Of a stretch of 64,000 bases of DNA, positions 37,231 through 48,055 are shown piece by piece. The notes under the pieces are model-generated. The model searched no databases, was not told the origin of the DNA, and saw only the letters and a list, made by a program, of their open reading frames with translations. The translations under genes and the position numbers were made by a program. The stretch's first letter is position 1; each line of letters opens with the position of its first letter. Source of the DNA: Psilocybe azurescens (taxonomy: Eukaryota; Basidiomycota; Agaricomycetes; Agaricales; Agrocybaceae). The stretch is taken from positions 62,001-126,000 of the forward strand of contig JAJIRX010000737.1 of NCBI GenBank assembly GCA_023853785.1. Direction: 5' to 3'.

Positions 37231-39000
37231 CTTCGCTGGTTGAAGGATCGGGATTTTGTGCAGGTTTTAGACTTTCGTGATAGTTGCGCTGCAAATGGTG
37301 ACTCGAAAATTATAAGCGGAGTTTGAATTTGATTATCTGACACACGTCGCCCTGGACCTGCTTGCTCCAGAACACCATGTTTTTTCTGAAATCTCAGCCT
37401 TTTTTTCAATCTTACTTCTGTCAGAATACTCCTGTCATTGGATAGCCAATTTTATCGTCTTCCTAGTCAATACAGTCGCGTATTGCATACCATGTGTTTC
37501 CTCCAGGGTGCTTGCGCTGGATGCCAAATAGACTTCGTTACTCAGGAAACCCTCTCCTCTTCAACAGACAAACATCCGGCCTTACGTTAGAATCACCTTC
37601 ATGGCCCTCTTTTGCCAGAATCTGCCACCCTGGATAGCGTCACAACCAACACAAGGGTCGATTGTAACATCCAGGAAATTGGTTTGATACTGTATCATTC
37701 GTAGACCGTGACGTTATACCGGATACTTAATGGTCTCTTTTGAGATGCTTTAGCCTCGATGGAACGAACAGAGGTACAAAGGGCCGGGACCTTCGTATCA
37801 ATCACAAAATTTCAAAATCATTCACGAGAAAAAAACTTTCCATTGGGTGTATGGGCATGTCTCTATTCTGTCCTGAGAGCGCTCGAGCGCTGGCGCTAGT
37901 GGACCAAGATGGTTAGGATGACGCCCATACCCCTCTCTAAATGCATCCTATACATTTACCCTACACGAAGAAATGCCCTAAGTTGACTAAAAATTGTTGT
38001 TTTAGACGATCTTTGAATTTCAAATGAACTGTTGGATCCCGTGATGCGTAGGGCATCGTCTCAGGCGGCCTCACTCCTCAAGCTAGACTGGCCCTAGGAC
38101 TCCTACGAGGTGGGTATTATCGGCTCTGCATACAGCGACTAATATAGTGCACTGACTTCTGTTAATACATCTTCATCAGCATTGATAACCATACGTACAT
38201 TCCATTCCCCTTCGTCTCTGAGGTTTTGCCCTGTTTTGGATGCTCTCAGATGCTCTCCTGCCCCCACGGGCCCATACAGGCACCTATAAGCCCCTTATTT
38301 CATCTCCTAATTTAATTTTCGGGCTGGGCGCTGCTGGGCGGCGGTTTTCATATTCAAGTCATCCGCCAATAGCTGCCGCTCGTTTTATTCTGCCTTTTTC
38401 TGACGGCATTTGCTGTGTCGGACCAATGGCGCGTTGTGGTTACCGAATGATTTTGGCCATCAGCGAGTCAGCCCTGAAACGTGGACAACAACAAATGCTG
38501 GTGCTACTTCAGGGCTTTCTTGACGATTCCACCCTTCATCTTTCTTTCACTTGCCTACGAGTCCTGGGTTCGTCATCTATAGCCGTGCTTGCTTTTTGCC
38601 GCAACAGCAGCTAAATCTGACGAAGACGGGTTAAGCGCGTCGCGCGTTGTGAATGCTATTGGGCCATCGAGGGGTTCCATTCAGGAATTGCAAACCTGCC
38701 CGCAAATCTTTCATATCTCGAAAGTCATTGACGAACAGAAGGGTCGGTCGGTTGGTTGGGAGTATTCACATTCCAAAATGCCACATTCTGGCCCTATTTC
38801 CATTATCGTCGATCAAGTGGCAGTGGCTCGGTATGTGCGACTGGATCTGGGTATTTGGATCATCAGTCAATCTCTGCTGGTATGGTTTCATATTTCGGTC
38901 AACCAAAATATCACTAGCTCAATAGAGTTTAGATATATGACTATATCTGCACCTTCAAATCAGAGGTGATTTAAAGCCCCTATCGAGGTTGGTGTACTGG
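37231..39000. other. Long intergenic stretch
   Basis: About 1.8 kb upstream of eIF2 gamma has no convincing gene. A 124-codon plus-strand frame at 38240-38614 and overlapping frames at 38589-38969 lack recognisable domains. A perfect 14-bp palindrome is at 37878-37891. The left few hundred bases probably hold the eIF2 gamma promoter. Confidence 0.4.
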
Positions 39001-39224
39001 GTTGATGACTCGATTAGGTGGAGTATGTATGGTCCTGTCCGTGGTCCATTGGATTGATTCTATTTTATCTGAACCGATATCTCCCAATCGTGAGTTTTGT
39101 CATTGTCATGTATGGTGGGTCTATTACTTTCTTTCCCTGAGGAAACGCATTCCGATACTCCAATTGTTTGTTATAGTAAAATGCACCCCTATGCAGGTCA
39201 AGGTGCTGAGATCGTCTTTCTGAA

Positions 39225-40350
39225 TTGCGTTGTATACAATACTTACCAGTGAACAACAGTCGTGCGGATCTTTGGCTCCCGCCGTATTGTGTAGGCCACT
39301 TGCAATGGCAAGTCCGTCACAATTGCTCACGGTTTGCTTGCAGGGATCACAACCGGTGGTTTACTGGCATCGTCAGGTATGTATCCATCTTGTATATATT
39401 GTACCATGATCCTATTTATCATATCGTACAACATATAGCTATTATTGCTCTTCGCACCTACGCAATTTGGGGGCGCCGGCGCTTAATTTTCATCATCCTG
39501 ATAGGATGGACCATTGTAAGAAGCGTGTCTTGTGACAAGGCGAAGGACATGAAATAATCCGATTTCTTTTTATGAGGTTTTTCCTGGAACCATGGTTATA
39601 CTAGGCGGGATAATGACACATGATATACTCAGTACGGCTCAAATTATAATCATAGCTTTAAAGAGGACGACTAACCACTGCCTGGTCAGAACTATCCGCA
39701 GGTTCTAATTCGACTGTGAAGATTACATGTCCGACCAACGTTCCAACCACATTTGTGGGGATCTTTGTCTTTTATATCATGGTGTTTGTCGGTGAATTTG
39801 GTGAGTTTTTACTTCATTCGTATCCTCAATGAATCTTACGGGTTTATACATGCAGTCATTGTCATTCTAACTGGAATTAAAGCCAAACAACATAGTGTGT
39901 TTTTAACCCTCGTCTTACTCTCAGTAGTTGATCTTAGACAACTCTAGTGCAAAGGTCTTCCCCCCTCCTGGGTGCATGAACTCTATCAAAACGGTATCTT
40001 GCAATGCGTTTCCCTAATGGGTAAATTAACTTTTGCCGATTGTCTCTGTACTTATGCAAAAAAATAGCGCTCAGCCTTCTTAACTCTGTCATAATGTTCG
40101 AAGGAGCAGTACGTGTTTCTTCGGTTGAATCAAACAATCTACGCGTTTACTCAATTTCTCATGTCGCAGACCCAGATCAAGATGAGCATTCTGCCGTCAG
40201 TCTTTTCGCCAGCAATTCCCTCATAACAGCAAATCAATATCTCACTGACCGCCTCTTCATTCAGTATCCAGTGCAATTTGCATTCAGTTTTCTGTAACCG
40301 TGTCATCTTTCTCCTCCTTAAACATCGACGCTCGCGTATGGTGGAGATTC
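39225..40350 (+). pseudogene. Decayed or highly split DUF6533-like membrane protein gene
   Basis: Separate plus-strand frames carry typical pieces of the agaricomycete DUF6533/GPCR-like membrane family. These are ALRTYAIWGRRRLIFIILIG (about 39450-39510), GEFVIVILTGIKAKQH-like text (39790-39890), SSWVHELYQNGILQCVSL (39970-40015), IALSLLNSVIMFEG (40068-40105) and CNLHSVFCNRVIFLLLKHR (40272-40330). The first half, where the first helices should be, is not recognisable, and several junctions do not splice in frame by eye. It may be a pseudogene, or a real gene with introns I could not resolve. Function is unknown. Confidence 0.45.
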
Positions 40351-41030
40351 CTGACGCGAGCGTCGACAATCATCAGCAATCGGGCGCCTTGTATATTTTT
40401 ACGACTGTCTGCCTGGACCCTATGGACATTTTCCCACAAGATGAAGAGATCAGGTGGCAAGCAGGAGCCGAGAGGGCATGGATCCGGTGATGTCGTAGAC
40501 AAAAGCACGTCACAGGCATTCCGTCGACAACTAACTGTCAAATATGAGTTATGTGGTGCTTCACTGCCAACATTAGGCCACGTCATGGCCATCCCGGCAT
40601 CGGAAGAACCCTTCGTGGAGACATAAGGGTGCGGTGTAATATTTGACGTTGAATTTGAGCAGTACCTGGATCCTTGCAAGACCCTCCTTGGACGGACACG
40701 GCTGTCCACAGCTTGCGATTCGGCAGTCATTTGTGTCCGTTAACTTCTGATACAATGTTTCCCCGCTGTACTGCTATCTAATGTTCCAGCTAACAAGCAG
40801 AGGTATTCCGGAGCTAAAATATGTACATTCAATCTCACCTTTTTCTTAAATTTTGTATAAAATATAATAATGGTTCTCCTATTTCCATCGTTCATTTGTT
40901 TTCTAATGTTTTCGTATGTGATGACGTCATAGGCTATTTATATATGTATACCGAACTTTTCGATCTGGTCAGCTGGATTTAAACCAAATTCAAACTGTCT
41001 TTTGCAGCAACTCACCATGTCTCAAGTGGA
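40351..41030. other. Upstream region with CRE-like palindrome and TATA
   Basis: TGACGTCA at 40922-40929 is followed by TATTTATATA at 40935-40944, about 90 bases before the likely start at 41031. This looks like a normal promoter for the small gene that follows. A 148-codon minus-strand frame at 40284-40730 is not supported. Confidence 0.45.
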
Positions 41031-41612
41031 ATGTTTGTACTCTCGACCTCTACGTATCTACCTAGTCTCATGAAAGTCTTCGCCAAATGTATAGTTGAAT
41101 CAAAGTTTCCAGGTCAGTCAACGAGCGGACTACCGCCATCTCCTACGGTGGAAAATCCAGGTCGGGTAAATCCATTCTCTTCTTATCTTACAAACAGTCC
41201 CTCAATGATAACTATGCAACCCAAGGTTTTTCCAAAGTCTGATCCAAGCAAAGGCAAGTCACGTTTGCACCATGAGAACACGTTATGAATGTTCCTAACG
41301 ATCTTCGTATGACCACATGTAGCGTCTGCCACCCCTCCGAAGCGTATTACGCCTGAGAATTATGTCGGAAACCCATTCATGATGAATGCTGCGTTAGACA
41401 AGCTCGACCACGCGTTTTCCGAAGTCATATCTATCTTGGAACAGGAAAATAGCTCGCAGGATCTCGAAAACGACGGTAACATGCTGTTGAACCGATTCAA
41501 AAGCTGGAGGGATGAGTTAGAAATGATCAGACTTGGGGAGAAAGATTTGTCTCTACCGGAACGCGTTGCCTCACCGTTAGTACATCACGACGGAGGGTTG
41601 TTTGCTGATTGA
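41031..41612 (+). CDS. Small hypothetical protein with a GC-AG intron
   Basis: I do not recognise this gene. Two exons join well. Exon 1 ends PKVFPKSDPSK at 41253, followed by a GC donor (AAAG|GCAAGT) and an acceptor at 41321-41322. Exon 2 reads ASATPPKRITPENYVGNPFM and MNAALDKLDHAFSEVISILE. It continues with LENDGNMLLNRFKSWRDELE and ends VHHDGGLFAD at 41612. The second half is predicted helical and moderately acidic. The start could be ATG 41031 (MFVLSTSTYLPSLMKVFAK) or ATG 41070 (MKVFAKCIVESKFPG). A TATA element lies at 40935. No domain, signal peptide or membrane segment is seen. Confidence 0.5.
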
Positions 41613-42495
41613 GAATTTATTTCATTCGTGCCAAGCTTGTATCATAAACAATTATATCATCTGGAGCCAGAAGGACTGAAATGATAGGCTCAATGCAACG
41701 TAGTTTGCTCTCACATCGTGCATCGTGCATGTGCAACGACCTTCTAGGTTTGGCAATCACCAACGTAATACCAAGCCGTTTTCCAATTCGCCCATTTCAT
41801 TCCATGACGCTTTCTGGAACACCATTGTAGGTACTCAGCACCAGCAGGAGAGCCATATTACGGATAACAACCTGCTCCCCCTGCCAACTATCACCGAGTC
41901 TACCTGAATGCTGTCTGAGCTTTCCTGTCATGTCGCGAATCAAATTTGACGCTCCCTCTACGGACAAGTTTGGGTAAGCTAACTTGTAACCCAAGGTTCT
42001 GAGGCACAGGTGAAAATGCCTAGTAAATCCGTTTATAGTCAACTGCAGAGTGATCGGGACACTCGGTGGATTCATTCTCTACCATGCAAATCAGTCGGAT
42101 GTCCCCTGAATATACCAAGCAGTGCTGAATACTCTGTCAAACAATTGATAACCCGTGTGATACGGGACGGCCGTTGGCGATTGCGCGGCATCTCGCTCAT
42201 CCTGCCCAATGAAATTTGAGATGAAGTATGTCAAACAAGCGCTTTGGACACCTGGAATTTGAAGATATGCAGGGCAGTCAGAACCTTTGTTCTGGAAGAC
42301 CCTGTGGATGCCCAATCAAGCTTTTCTTAACACATGTGCCACGAAACTATCCTCCGGCTCAGGATGTGAACAGAACAGTTTTAAGGGATTTAAAGAATGC
42401 AAACCGGTCTTAAAGATCGATTTTCGTCTCAAGGATTTCACTCCCTTTTCCGCCTTTGGTTTTTTCATTCTCAGTATAATCAGTCATCACCAACT
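41613..42495. other. Intergenic region before terpene synthase
   Basis: About 880 bases hold the terpene synthase upstream region. A minus-strand frame at 41797-42075 and plus-strand frames at 42010-42413 lack recognisable features. Confidence 0.4.
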
Positions 42496-43990
42496 ATGTC
42501 AATATTAGCAGACTCAGGGAAGCAATACCGACTTCCAGATCTTCTCCGAAATTGGCCCTGGCCTCGCCATCTGAGTCCATACTATGCTACGGCTAAAAAG
42601 GAGTCGAGTACCTGGGTAGCATCGTTCCATCCATTCAAAACTCGTGGACAAAAAGCATTTGATGCATGCGATCTCAGTATGTGTTTGATATGTTGCTCCT
42701 ACTTATATTTTCTTAAAACGCCTTGTGCATCTTGTAGATTTACTTGCCAGTCTGGCGTACTCAAATAGGGACGAAAGTGCGTTTATTTTGTTTTCTTAAT
42801 TTAAAAAGTGGAGTCTTTACCATGACTCTTACCTGAACAGGTTTCGTTCGCGCTGGATGCGATCTCATGAACTTCTATTTTGTGTATGACGAATACACCG
42901 ACATCGCAGACTCGTCGGTTGCAAATGATCTGGCCACTATCGTAATCGAGAACATGGCAAAGGACCCCTTCACGGAGTCCGAAGATACTGCATACTCATC
43001 GAATCACATTCTCGGTGAGATGACACGACAGTGCGTGATTTTGCATACAGGAAACCTATCTTCAACAATTACTGATTTCCCTTCATTTCTTTATGATTTG
43101 TCAGGTTCTGGCAGAGAGCATCCACGCTCGCTCAGCCCGGATCGGCATGCTTCGATCATTTCATCGCGACGTCGGAGAGCTATCTGCGTGCGGTGGCACT
43201 AGAAGCCGAAGATCGTGCAGCTAATCGCGTCCGGGAGTTTGACGAGTACTTCGTGCTTCGCAGGGACACGTGTGGCGCACGTCCGACTTTGGCGCTCATC
43301 GAATTCGGGCTCGACTTACCGGAAGAAGTCACTGCGCACCCTGTTATAGAGTCTCTTACTCAAGATGCCGTGGATCTTATTATTCTAGTCAATGTGAGTT
43401 GTTGCTCAAAAAATTTCGTGGGGAGCCACGATGGAGTACCAGTAATTAAATAGTCTGATTTGGCTCGACAGGACATGCATTCGTACATCCGCGAAATCTC
43501 GTGCGGCTTGGCGGACCACAATGTGATCACTCCCATTATGCGCGATTATAGCTTAGACTTGCAAGAAGCCTTCGATTGGCTAGGCGAATATACCGACAGC
43601 GTTGTAGAGCGCTTCCTCTCCAACCAGCAACGTGTTCCCTCATGGGGATCAGAAATCGACGAGCGAGTGCAGATGTACATCGACGGCTTAGGCCAATGGG
43701 TCCGCGGCAACGACGACTGGAGCTGCGAAGGAAAGCGTTATCACGGGAGCGACGGACTTATCATCCGGGACACTCGCATGGTGTCCATCTGCCCTAGGAA
43801 GGCGAACTACATCCAGGAGGACAGCGAAACACATCCGGTTATAACTGACTCTGAGCTTCGTATGCAGTCTGCTGATAATGCTCATAAAACTTGGTTGGTA
43901 AGAATTCGGACGGGAATTGCGGGTTGGTGGTATGTAAAAGGAGGCTTGCTCAGGAGAGTAGCGAAGAGATTCCTGGCATGGAAATTATAA
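42496..43990 (+). CDS. Class I terpene synthase (basidiomycete sesquiterpene synthase)
   Basis: This enzyme cyclises a prenyl diphosphate, most likely farnesyl diphosphate. It starts MSILADSGKQYRLPDLLRNW (ATG 42496) and has four introns, at about 42678, 42775, 43031 and 43394. The metal-binding aspartate-rich motif is FVYDEYTD. The effector region reads RRDTCGARPTLALIEF. The NSE-type motif is NDMHSYIREISCG, created across the last intron, with Asn, Ser and Glu in place. The late motif is WVRGNDDWSCEGKRYHG. The product cannot be predicted. After VSICPRKAN the frame continues about 60 residues to a stop at 43990, longer than usual for the family. An unrecognised last intron or stop readthrough is possible. 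No P450 or other tailoring gene is adjacent, so this is not an obvious cluster. Confidence 0.88.
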
Positions 43991-44354
43991 ATGCGTCACA
44001 CATATTGTATAAAAGGAGCAGCACTGCAACAACCATAGCTTACAAACTAACTGGCCTTATATGTAGATATCACTGGCATAGGTTTAGATAATGTATCAAG
44101 AAGGATTGTATATGTTATTCAAGTATGTACTTGATCGAATTGCGAATAGTTTGAGATTCTAGACTGTAAAGAGCAGAGTGTCCGGGCACAAGGGATCAAT
44201 AATTCATCCAAGAAAGCGAATATATTACAAGTGGAAGAAGCCAAGGAAAAGAAATTCGATAGCGAAGATAGCAAACATAACAGAAGCCAAGAAAGGGCTA
44301 TACATACAATATAAATTATCGGATCCCGACGATGCAGTACATGTACCATGGGAA
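43991..44354. other. Intergenic, convergent 3' ends
   Basis: About 360 bases lie between the terpene synthase stop and the APC/C activator stop. The stretch is AT-rich and has no features. Confidence 0.45.
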
Positions 44355-46100
44355 TTAACGAATGGTACATCGATCAAAAGCGCTTTCCCTTCTAGGCGCA
44401 GGCGCTCGCTCGCTCCAAACCTGCCACATTTTGATCGACTCTTCCTTCGGGCAAACAGTGAAAATACTTTCCCCGTTAGGGCCTCAAGCAGCTATGGGAC
44501 ACCGCGTGCGTATGCGCGTTCGTAAGCGTCATCAATTGTTTACACGACGGGTATTCATGGACTGTGATAGAATTTGTGAGGGGTGTTTTGGTATACGTCA
44601 GCCTGGGTTGGGACCGGGAGGTTGCGCCTGATGGTGTTCGGTTTTGGGTGGTCGACAGAAGAGGCGTGAAAGATGAGCCGTGAGTGCTTAGAAGTTCTTT
44701 GCAGTGTGGTGACCAGTGGAGGGATAGAACCGACGTATTTAGTGGAATAATGTGGATAGGTTCAGGTGATTGAGTAGTAGATAATGATGGTGATGACGTG
44801 CTCCATATCTTTATTTTACCTTCTGGGGCATTGCTTCCTGAAGCAAGGAGGTCGGGTTTCCAAGGACACCACGCCAGAGCCTAACGAGATAATGTCAGAT
44901 AAAAATCGTCGCAAGGTCTGTGATCTAACTTTACCTTTGTACCCCCCCTTATGACGAAGTTTTGTAAAGGGCTGTCCGGCATCAAGTAACGATTTACCGA
45001 TTCTTCGGTCCCAGATATGCACTGTGCCATCTTTGTCGCCACTAGCTAGGAAATTGCCGTTGGGACTCCATTGTAGCCCTAGGACACGGTTGCGATGCTT
45101 TCCCAACACTGTAGGTTGCTGGGGGCTCGAAGGTCGGTAAGGTGTATCTCACCGCCTTCCATCCCAACGGCCAGGACATCGTGATTCCAGCTTAGACACT
45201 TGACGGGCCCTTTATCCGACGTCTGCCATGTGTGGACTGCAGTTCCAGGACCTCCGACGCCCGCGTCCCATATCTGAACAGACCCACCTGATAGTCCAAG
45301 GGCGAGATGGGAATCATATTTGCTGCCGCCCCATTGCACAACTCCTATTTGCCCAGGAAGAGAGCTACTGCACAGGTGAGATATGGTCCTGTTATCAAGA
45401 TTTTGATAGTAAACGTCATTCCTACAAGCAACAGCAATGTTGTTGCGATTTGACCAAGTGATCGGGAAAGCTTCTGGGTCGAAAGGCACCCCAGGACTGT
45501 CCAGAACCATGAGACAATTCCGCCGTTTACTCAAGTTCTCAATAACAGAAGTTGGTCGTGAGACAGGAGCGTTGTTGAATAAGGAGGATGCGCTGCGTCG
45601 AAGAAGGGCTAGAGTGGCATCTTCCTTGTGTGTTGAAGTGAAGATATCGGTGTCATCTCCGAAATTTAGCACACGATCGTCAACGAGCCCGAATTGTTTG
45701 CTAATCCGTCTCGTGCGTGGGGTGATTTGAAGAGGCATGAAGACCTTTGGACGATTAGAGATGAATCTATCTGCCTATCAGAGTCATCTATTAAGACTCC
45801 ACCGAAAATGTTCAGGCTATTATTATCTCGTACTGTGCTGCTAACAGGTGCACTAGGCCCAGCCGTCTCATTCGCATCCAAATCCGCCCCAAGATCAACT
45901 GAGACCATTGATGTTCGTCTCCTTTTATGAGATCTCAGGTTTGTCACAGAGTTTTGTACGCGTTTTCGAGCCTGTGCCGCTACCGGTGTCTGGAAGACAC
46001 AAACAGCAGCGTTTGAACCACTGGCAGTCCTGAGCGCGCTTTCGTCAGAATACCAGTTAGGACACTAGGATTAAGTTTTGAATCACCTTGGTGAGGACAT
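44355..46100 (-). CDS. Cdc20/Cdh1-family APC/C activator (WD40), divergent
   Basis: This is a WD40 substrate receptor of the anaphase-promoting complex. ATG 46100 gives a short first exon (MSSP), then GSNAAVCVFQTPVAAQARKR and an N-terminal tail. A C-box-like ADRFISNRPKVFMPLQITPR is formed by splicing a 59-nt intron, then TRRISKQFGLVDDRVLNFGD. Propeller blades include GVPFDPEAFPITWSNRNNIA, VACRNDVYYQNLDNR, VQWGGSKYDSHLALGL, KGPVKCLSWNHDVLAVGMEG and LGKHRNRVLGLQWSPNGNFL. They end with WCPWKPDLLASGS and SIFTVCPKEESIKMWQVW. The protein ends ...RCTIR at 44355, the Ile-Arg tail that binds the APC/C. As printed, two one-base shifts break it: C-run 45121-45125 (six needed for RAPQQPTVLG) and 44479-44481 (one base too many before NGESIF). 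Blades are more divergent than in housekeeping Cdc20, so a meiotic or secondary activator is possible. Confidence 0.83.
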
Positions 46101-46484
46101 GTTATATAGGAATTAGAGTAAAGTCAGTGTTGTGGTAGTAATGAAGAGCAATCAGTGGTGTGGCTTGCCATTTGCTCGCTACTCGGAATCGTGATTTCAA
46201 ACATTCATGATCACATGACCGTGTTGTAAATTGGCCATGTGCACTGAATTGTGACGCCAGAACCATTGAACCTGGACTCGCATCGTCTGCGGAAATCCGT
46301 TTGGGTTTCTTGCTTTTTTGCTTTTGATTCGGGCTTGAGCTGCGCTTTTGACCTCTTTCGGGCCTTACTACCTATCTCTTCAACATCTACCCTGTGCTTA
46401 TCTTTTCTGCATCTGCAATCTGCGTTGTGTTCTAAACCCAAGTAGTTTCACGAAACCAGTCATATTTCATTGTTATCAGTGCAA
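46101..46484. promoter_or_regulatory. Divergent promoter, APC/C activator / small membrane protein
   Basis: About 385 bases lie between two outward-facing starts. I see no clear TATA or palindrome. Confidence 0.35.
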
Positions 46485-46998
46485 ATGTCGCCCCTTCCAG
46501 GAGGTACAAGATCATATACTCTACTAGTGTCTATCAGTGTCTAACATGAAACATTTAGAGCCGAAAGAATCTCCCAAACCCCAGCCAATTGGGAGCATGC
46601 CGATGATCTTTTGTTAACAACATGCACACTTTGTGCTATATTTCTGCTATGGCGGAGGGCAGACGCCCTGCGGAGGGTCGTTTCTCATCGGTATGTGTAT
46701 CTACAGAGCTGATGTACTACGACTCTGACGAAATTCGGTTACCTTTAGGTTGAAAGTTTTCAACCAAAGCGAAGGCCCAATACGCCTGAGTGAAGATGAT
46801 GGTCCCCCAGCGAACGAATTTCTTGCAGACGATTACGACGATGACAATGCACATCTGCATGATTCAGACGACGAACCGTTATCAGAGCATATCAGGAGAG
46901 CTACACAGGCATGGCGAGAACCCAATCTTCCAGTTGTAGAGAATGATAGCAACGGTGATAGTAGTGTGAAGGTCCTGTCGTCAGGTCATACGCAATGA
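46485..46998 (+). CDS. Small single-span membrane protein with acidic tail (hypothetical)
   Basis: I do not recognise this gene. A probable start at ATG 46485 (MSPLPGG) is followed by an intron. Exon 2 reads AERISQTPANWEHADDLLLT, then the hydrophobic TCTLCAIFLLW and RRADALRRVVSHR. A second intron (GTATGTG...TTTAG) joins LKVFNQSEGPIRLSEDDGPP. The tail is strongly acidic (DDYDDDNAHLHDSDDEP), ending VKVLSSGHTQ at 46998. The layout is one membrane segment, a basic flank, then an acidic cytosolic or lumenal tail. Exon 1 does not join in frame as printed, so the N-terminus is unsure. Confidence 0.5.
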
Positions 46999-48055
46999 AA
47001 GGGCTTCTTTAGTGCGTATGATGCCATCTACTTTAATATTCTTGTCTAACTTGCCTCAAGGCGTATTCTTGTTTAGCCATGTATTATTTAATCTATAGGT
47101 CACATTTTTGCAACTTCCACAATCCAAAGTGATTGGTACTTCATTCAAAGTTTTACAAAGTGACCAGCTACTTGCAACTTTTCTCAATCTTCCCAATCAA
47201 CATGAGATTCTGGTCGACTAATTTGCATATTGTCAGAGATTTTGATAGGCAGGACTGTCAATTCGAACAATTTGCAATGGCAACAAAAGAGAGCGAACGC
47301 CTCCTGAAATCAAGGCAGTAGTGAGCCCTTCAGTCCGTCGTCGTGGTCATCTTCCATTTCCACTTACTTTCACAGGACATTTCCAGTTGTTGCCTTGGTG
47401 GCTTATACAAGCGAACAGGGACATTGGTGACTGATATACCCTCATTCGTCCATTCACCGCTCCGGTACGAATGCTCTGCAATCATGGTCGTAACCGTGTC
47501 TAGACTGCTGATAATCAGTGGGCTCCCTACCAAGACGAAGAGAACAAGTCTCAGCTGCTTCTTTGACTGGCACAAATATTGTCGGTTAATTGCAGGGCTA
47601 CAGGGACGAGACACGATTCGCGAAGTGAGGACAGTTTTTCCCCCTTTGTAACTTTTCCCTCATACAATATCTTAGGTCAGGGATATTTCGTTGTCACTAA
47701 GAAAAGTCTACTTTTGCGGCCTATTCAGAACCTTCAGTTTTCAAGATCAAGTCGAAGAGGCTGTTTTGCATTCTCGGTATTAGGTCATCAACCTCTGATC
47801 CGTTCAGGCATTGGAAAATCGTAAATGTCCCTACCAAATTCCAATACAGGATCTTCTACAATGCCGTTAATTATCCCATTGTGTGTTATATCTGTCCCCC
47901 TTTGATCTCATTGGCCCTAGACCTGACATCACTCCACAGAAAGGCAATCTATTGCTTACAATCTTTGGCCACAGAATCAGTCACGATTGGTCGACTATCA
48001 GAACTATCTTAAAGGCATCTTGAAAGTCCTTTGGTTTCAATGAACAAGACCCAAT
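46999..48055. other. Intergenic region
   Basis: About one kilobase has only overlapping short frames on both strands (for example 47343-47651, + and 47330-47614, -), which shadow each other. No recognisable gene or repeat. Confidence 0.4.

Noticed and set aside
38240..38614. 124-codon plus-strand open frame as a gene
   Set aside because: It has no recognisable domain, no promoter or splice context, and its residue use looks random.
40284..40730. 148-codon minus-strand open frame
   Set aside because: It is antisense to the decayed membrane gene end and has no family resemblance or clear start context.
46999..48055. Paired plus- and minus-strand frames around 47330-47650 as a gene
   Set aside because: They mirror each other, neither has a family signal, and no splice pattern extends them.
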